From positions 1 to 6,420 of the forward strand of contig JAFAED010000151.1 in assembly GCA_023424275.1 (NCBI GenBank): 6,420 bases of DNA, written 5' to 3'. Made by a program: the position numbers and the translations under genes. Positions within the stretch are counted from its first letter, which is position 1; every line of letters starts with the position of its first letter. The notes beneath the pieces are model-generated. The model worked only from the letters and a program-made list of their open reading frames with translations, did not search any database and was not told the origin of the DNA. This document shows, one piece after another, positions 5,841 to 6,420 of this stretch. Source of the DNA: Pseudomonadota bacterium. Its GTDB lineage: Bacteria > Pseudomonadota > Alphaproteobacteria > Sphingomonadales > Sphingomonadaceae.

Positions 5841-6420
5841 ATGATCCGCCCGCTTACCCTCGCCCTCCTCCTTGCCGTTTCGGTGACGCCGCTTGCCGCC
5901 GAGGAGGCCGCCGCCCCCTCTTACCAGACCGGGCTCGCCGATCCGGCACGCCCCGCTGCCGATCGCGAACGCGACGCGGTGCGCAAGCCCGCCGAGCTGC
6001 TTGCTTTTGCCCAGATCAGGTCCGGCCAGACGGTCGGCGACTTTGTCATGGGCGGCGGTTACGTCACCCGCCTGCTCGCGGCCGCCGTCGGTCCGACCGG
6101 CAAGGTCTATGCGTTCCAGCCCGCCGAATTCATCGCGTTCAAGAAACAATATGGCGACGATCAGGCCGCGGTCGACGCCGCTTATGAAAATGTCGATGCC
6201 GTCGCCGGACCGTTCGCAGCGCCCGCTTTCGCCACGCCGCTGGACACGATCATCACGGTGCAGAATTTCCACGACCTCTATTTGAAGCCCTTTCCTGCGG
6301 GGACGGGCGACAAGGCAAGCGCGGCGCTGTTCGCAGCGCTGAAACCTGGTGGCGCATTGATCGTCATCGATCATAGCGCCGCAGACGGCACCGGCACGAC
6401 GCTCGCGGACAGTCTGCACC
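5841..6420 (+). CDS. Predicted exported class I SAM-dependent methyltransferase (COG4798-like), 3' truncated by window edge
   Basis: The frame is open from the ATG at 5841 to the window end, giving 193 residues with the C-terminus missing. It begins MIRPLTLALLLAVSVTPLAA, a Sec-type signal peptide with a positively charged start, a hydrophobic core and probable cleavage after Ala20. The mature part carries the glycine-rich SAM motif VGDFVMGGGYVTRLLAAAVG (65-84), then GKVYAFQP, where Gln93 sits at the place usually taken by the acidic residue binding the SAM ribose. Later QNFHDLY and IVIDHSA match the NYHD- and DH-type motifs I associate with COG4798 predicted methyltransferases. Proteins of this group are widespread in proteobacteria, usually have a signal peptide, and have no established substrate. 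It is transcribed divergently from the amidohydrolase across a 140-bp gap and has its own Shine-Dalgarno site. Family placement is good; actual methyltransferase activity is unproven. Confidence 0.85.
   Translation, partial: MIRPLTLALLLAVSVTPLAAEEAAAPSYQTGLADPARPAADRERDAVRKPAELLAFAQIRSGQTVGDFVMGGGYVTRLLAAAVGPTGKVYAFQPAEFIAFKKQYGDDQAAVDAAYENVDAVAGPFAAPAFATPLDTIITVQNFHDLYLKPFPAGTGDKASAALFAALKPGGALIVIDHSAADGTGTTLADSLH

Noticed and set aside
5823..6419. A 198-codon minus-strand open frame at the right edge
   Set aside because: It lies opposite the signal-peptide-bearing methyltransferase, whose motifs and start site are clear; the minus frame carries no recognisable motif.

Overview
The window reads as chromosomal DNA of a GC-rich alphaproteobacterium, most likely a sphingomonad (Sphingopyxis/Sphingomonas-like). 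This is an inference from strong GC bias at third codon positions, compact gene packing, GTG starts and the kinds of proteins present; no ribosomal or phylogenetic marker is in the window. I see no mobile element, tRNA, rRNA, CRISPR array or plasmid feature. Coding density is very high, and the only clearly AT-richer non-coding stretch is 5701-5840.

Layout. (1) Bases 1-926 (+) hold the C-terminal part of a putative DUF885-like zinc hydrolase with an HEGYPGHH motif. (2) A 139-bp gap (927-1065) contains a short 27-codon open frame and two small GC hairpins. (3) Bases 1066-2957 (+) hold a translationally coupled pair: a tryptophan 2,3-dioxygenase (TDO) family haem protein and a kynureninase-like PLP enzyme, overlapping by 4 bp. 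(4) On the minus strand, an amidohydrolase of the D-aminoacylase group (5700 to 3961) is followed by a zinc-less medium-chain dehydrogenase (3961 to 2954), overlapping by one base (TAGTG). The dehydrogenase stop overlaps the kynureninase stop tail to tail. (5) A 140-bp divergent control region (5701-5840) with a perfect 6-bp inverted repeat separates the amidohydrolase from (6) a signal-peptide-bearing SAM methyltransferase (5841 to the right edge, truncated).

How the genes may work together. The TDO/kynureninase pair would, in the canonical pathway, open the indole ring of L-tryptophan and later cleave kynurenine to anthranilate and alanine. The intermediate N-formylkynurenine formamidase is not in the window. 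Both enzymes keep the core catalytic residues but differ from the canonical sequences at substrate- or cofactor-contacting loops, so a shifted substrate is a real possibility and is the most interesting point here. The minus-strand amidohydrolase/dehydrogenase pair looks like a small catabolic operon of unknown substrate. Comparisons with canonical enzymes were made from memory, without alignment software.
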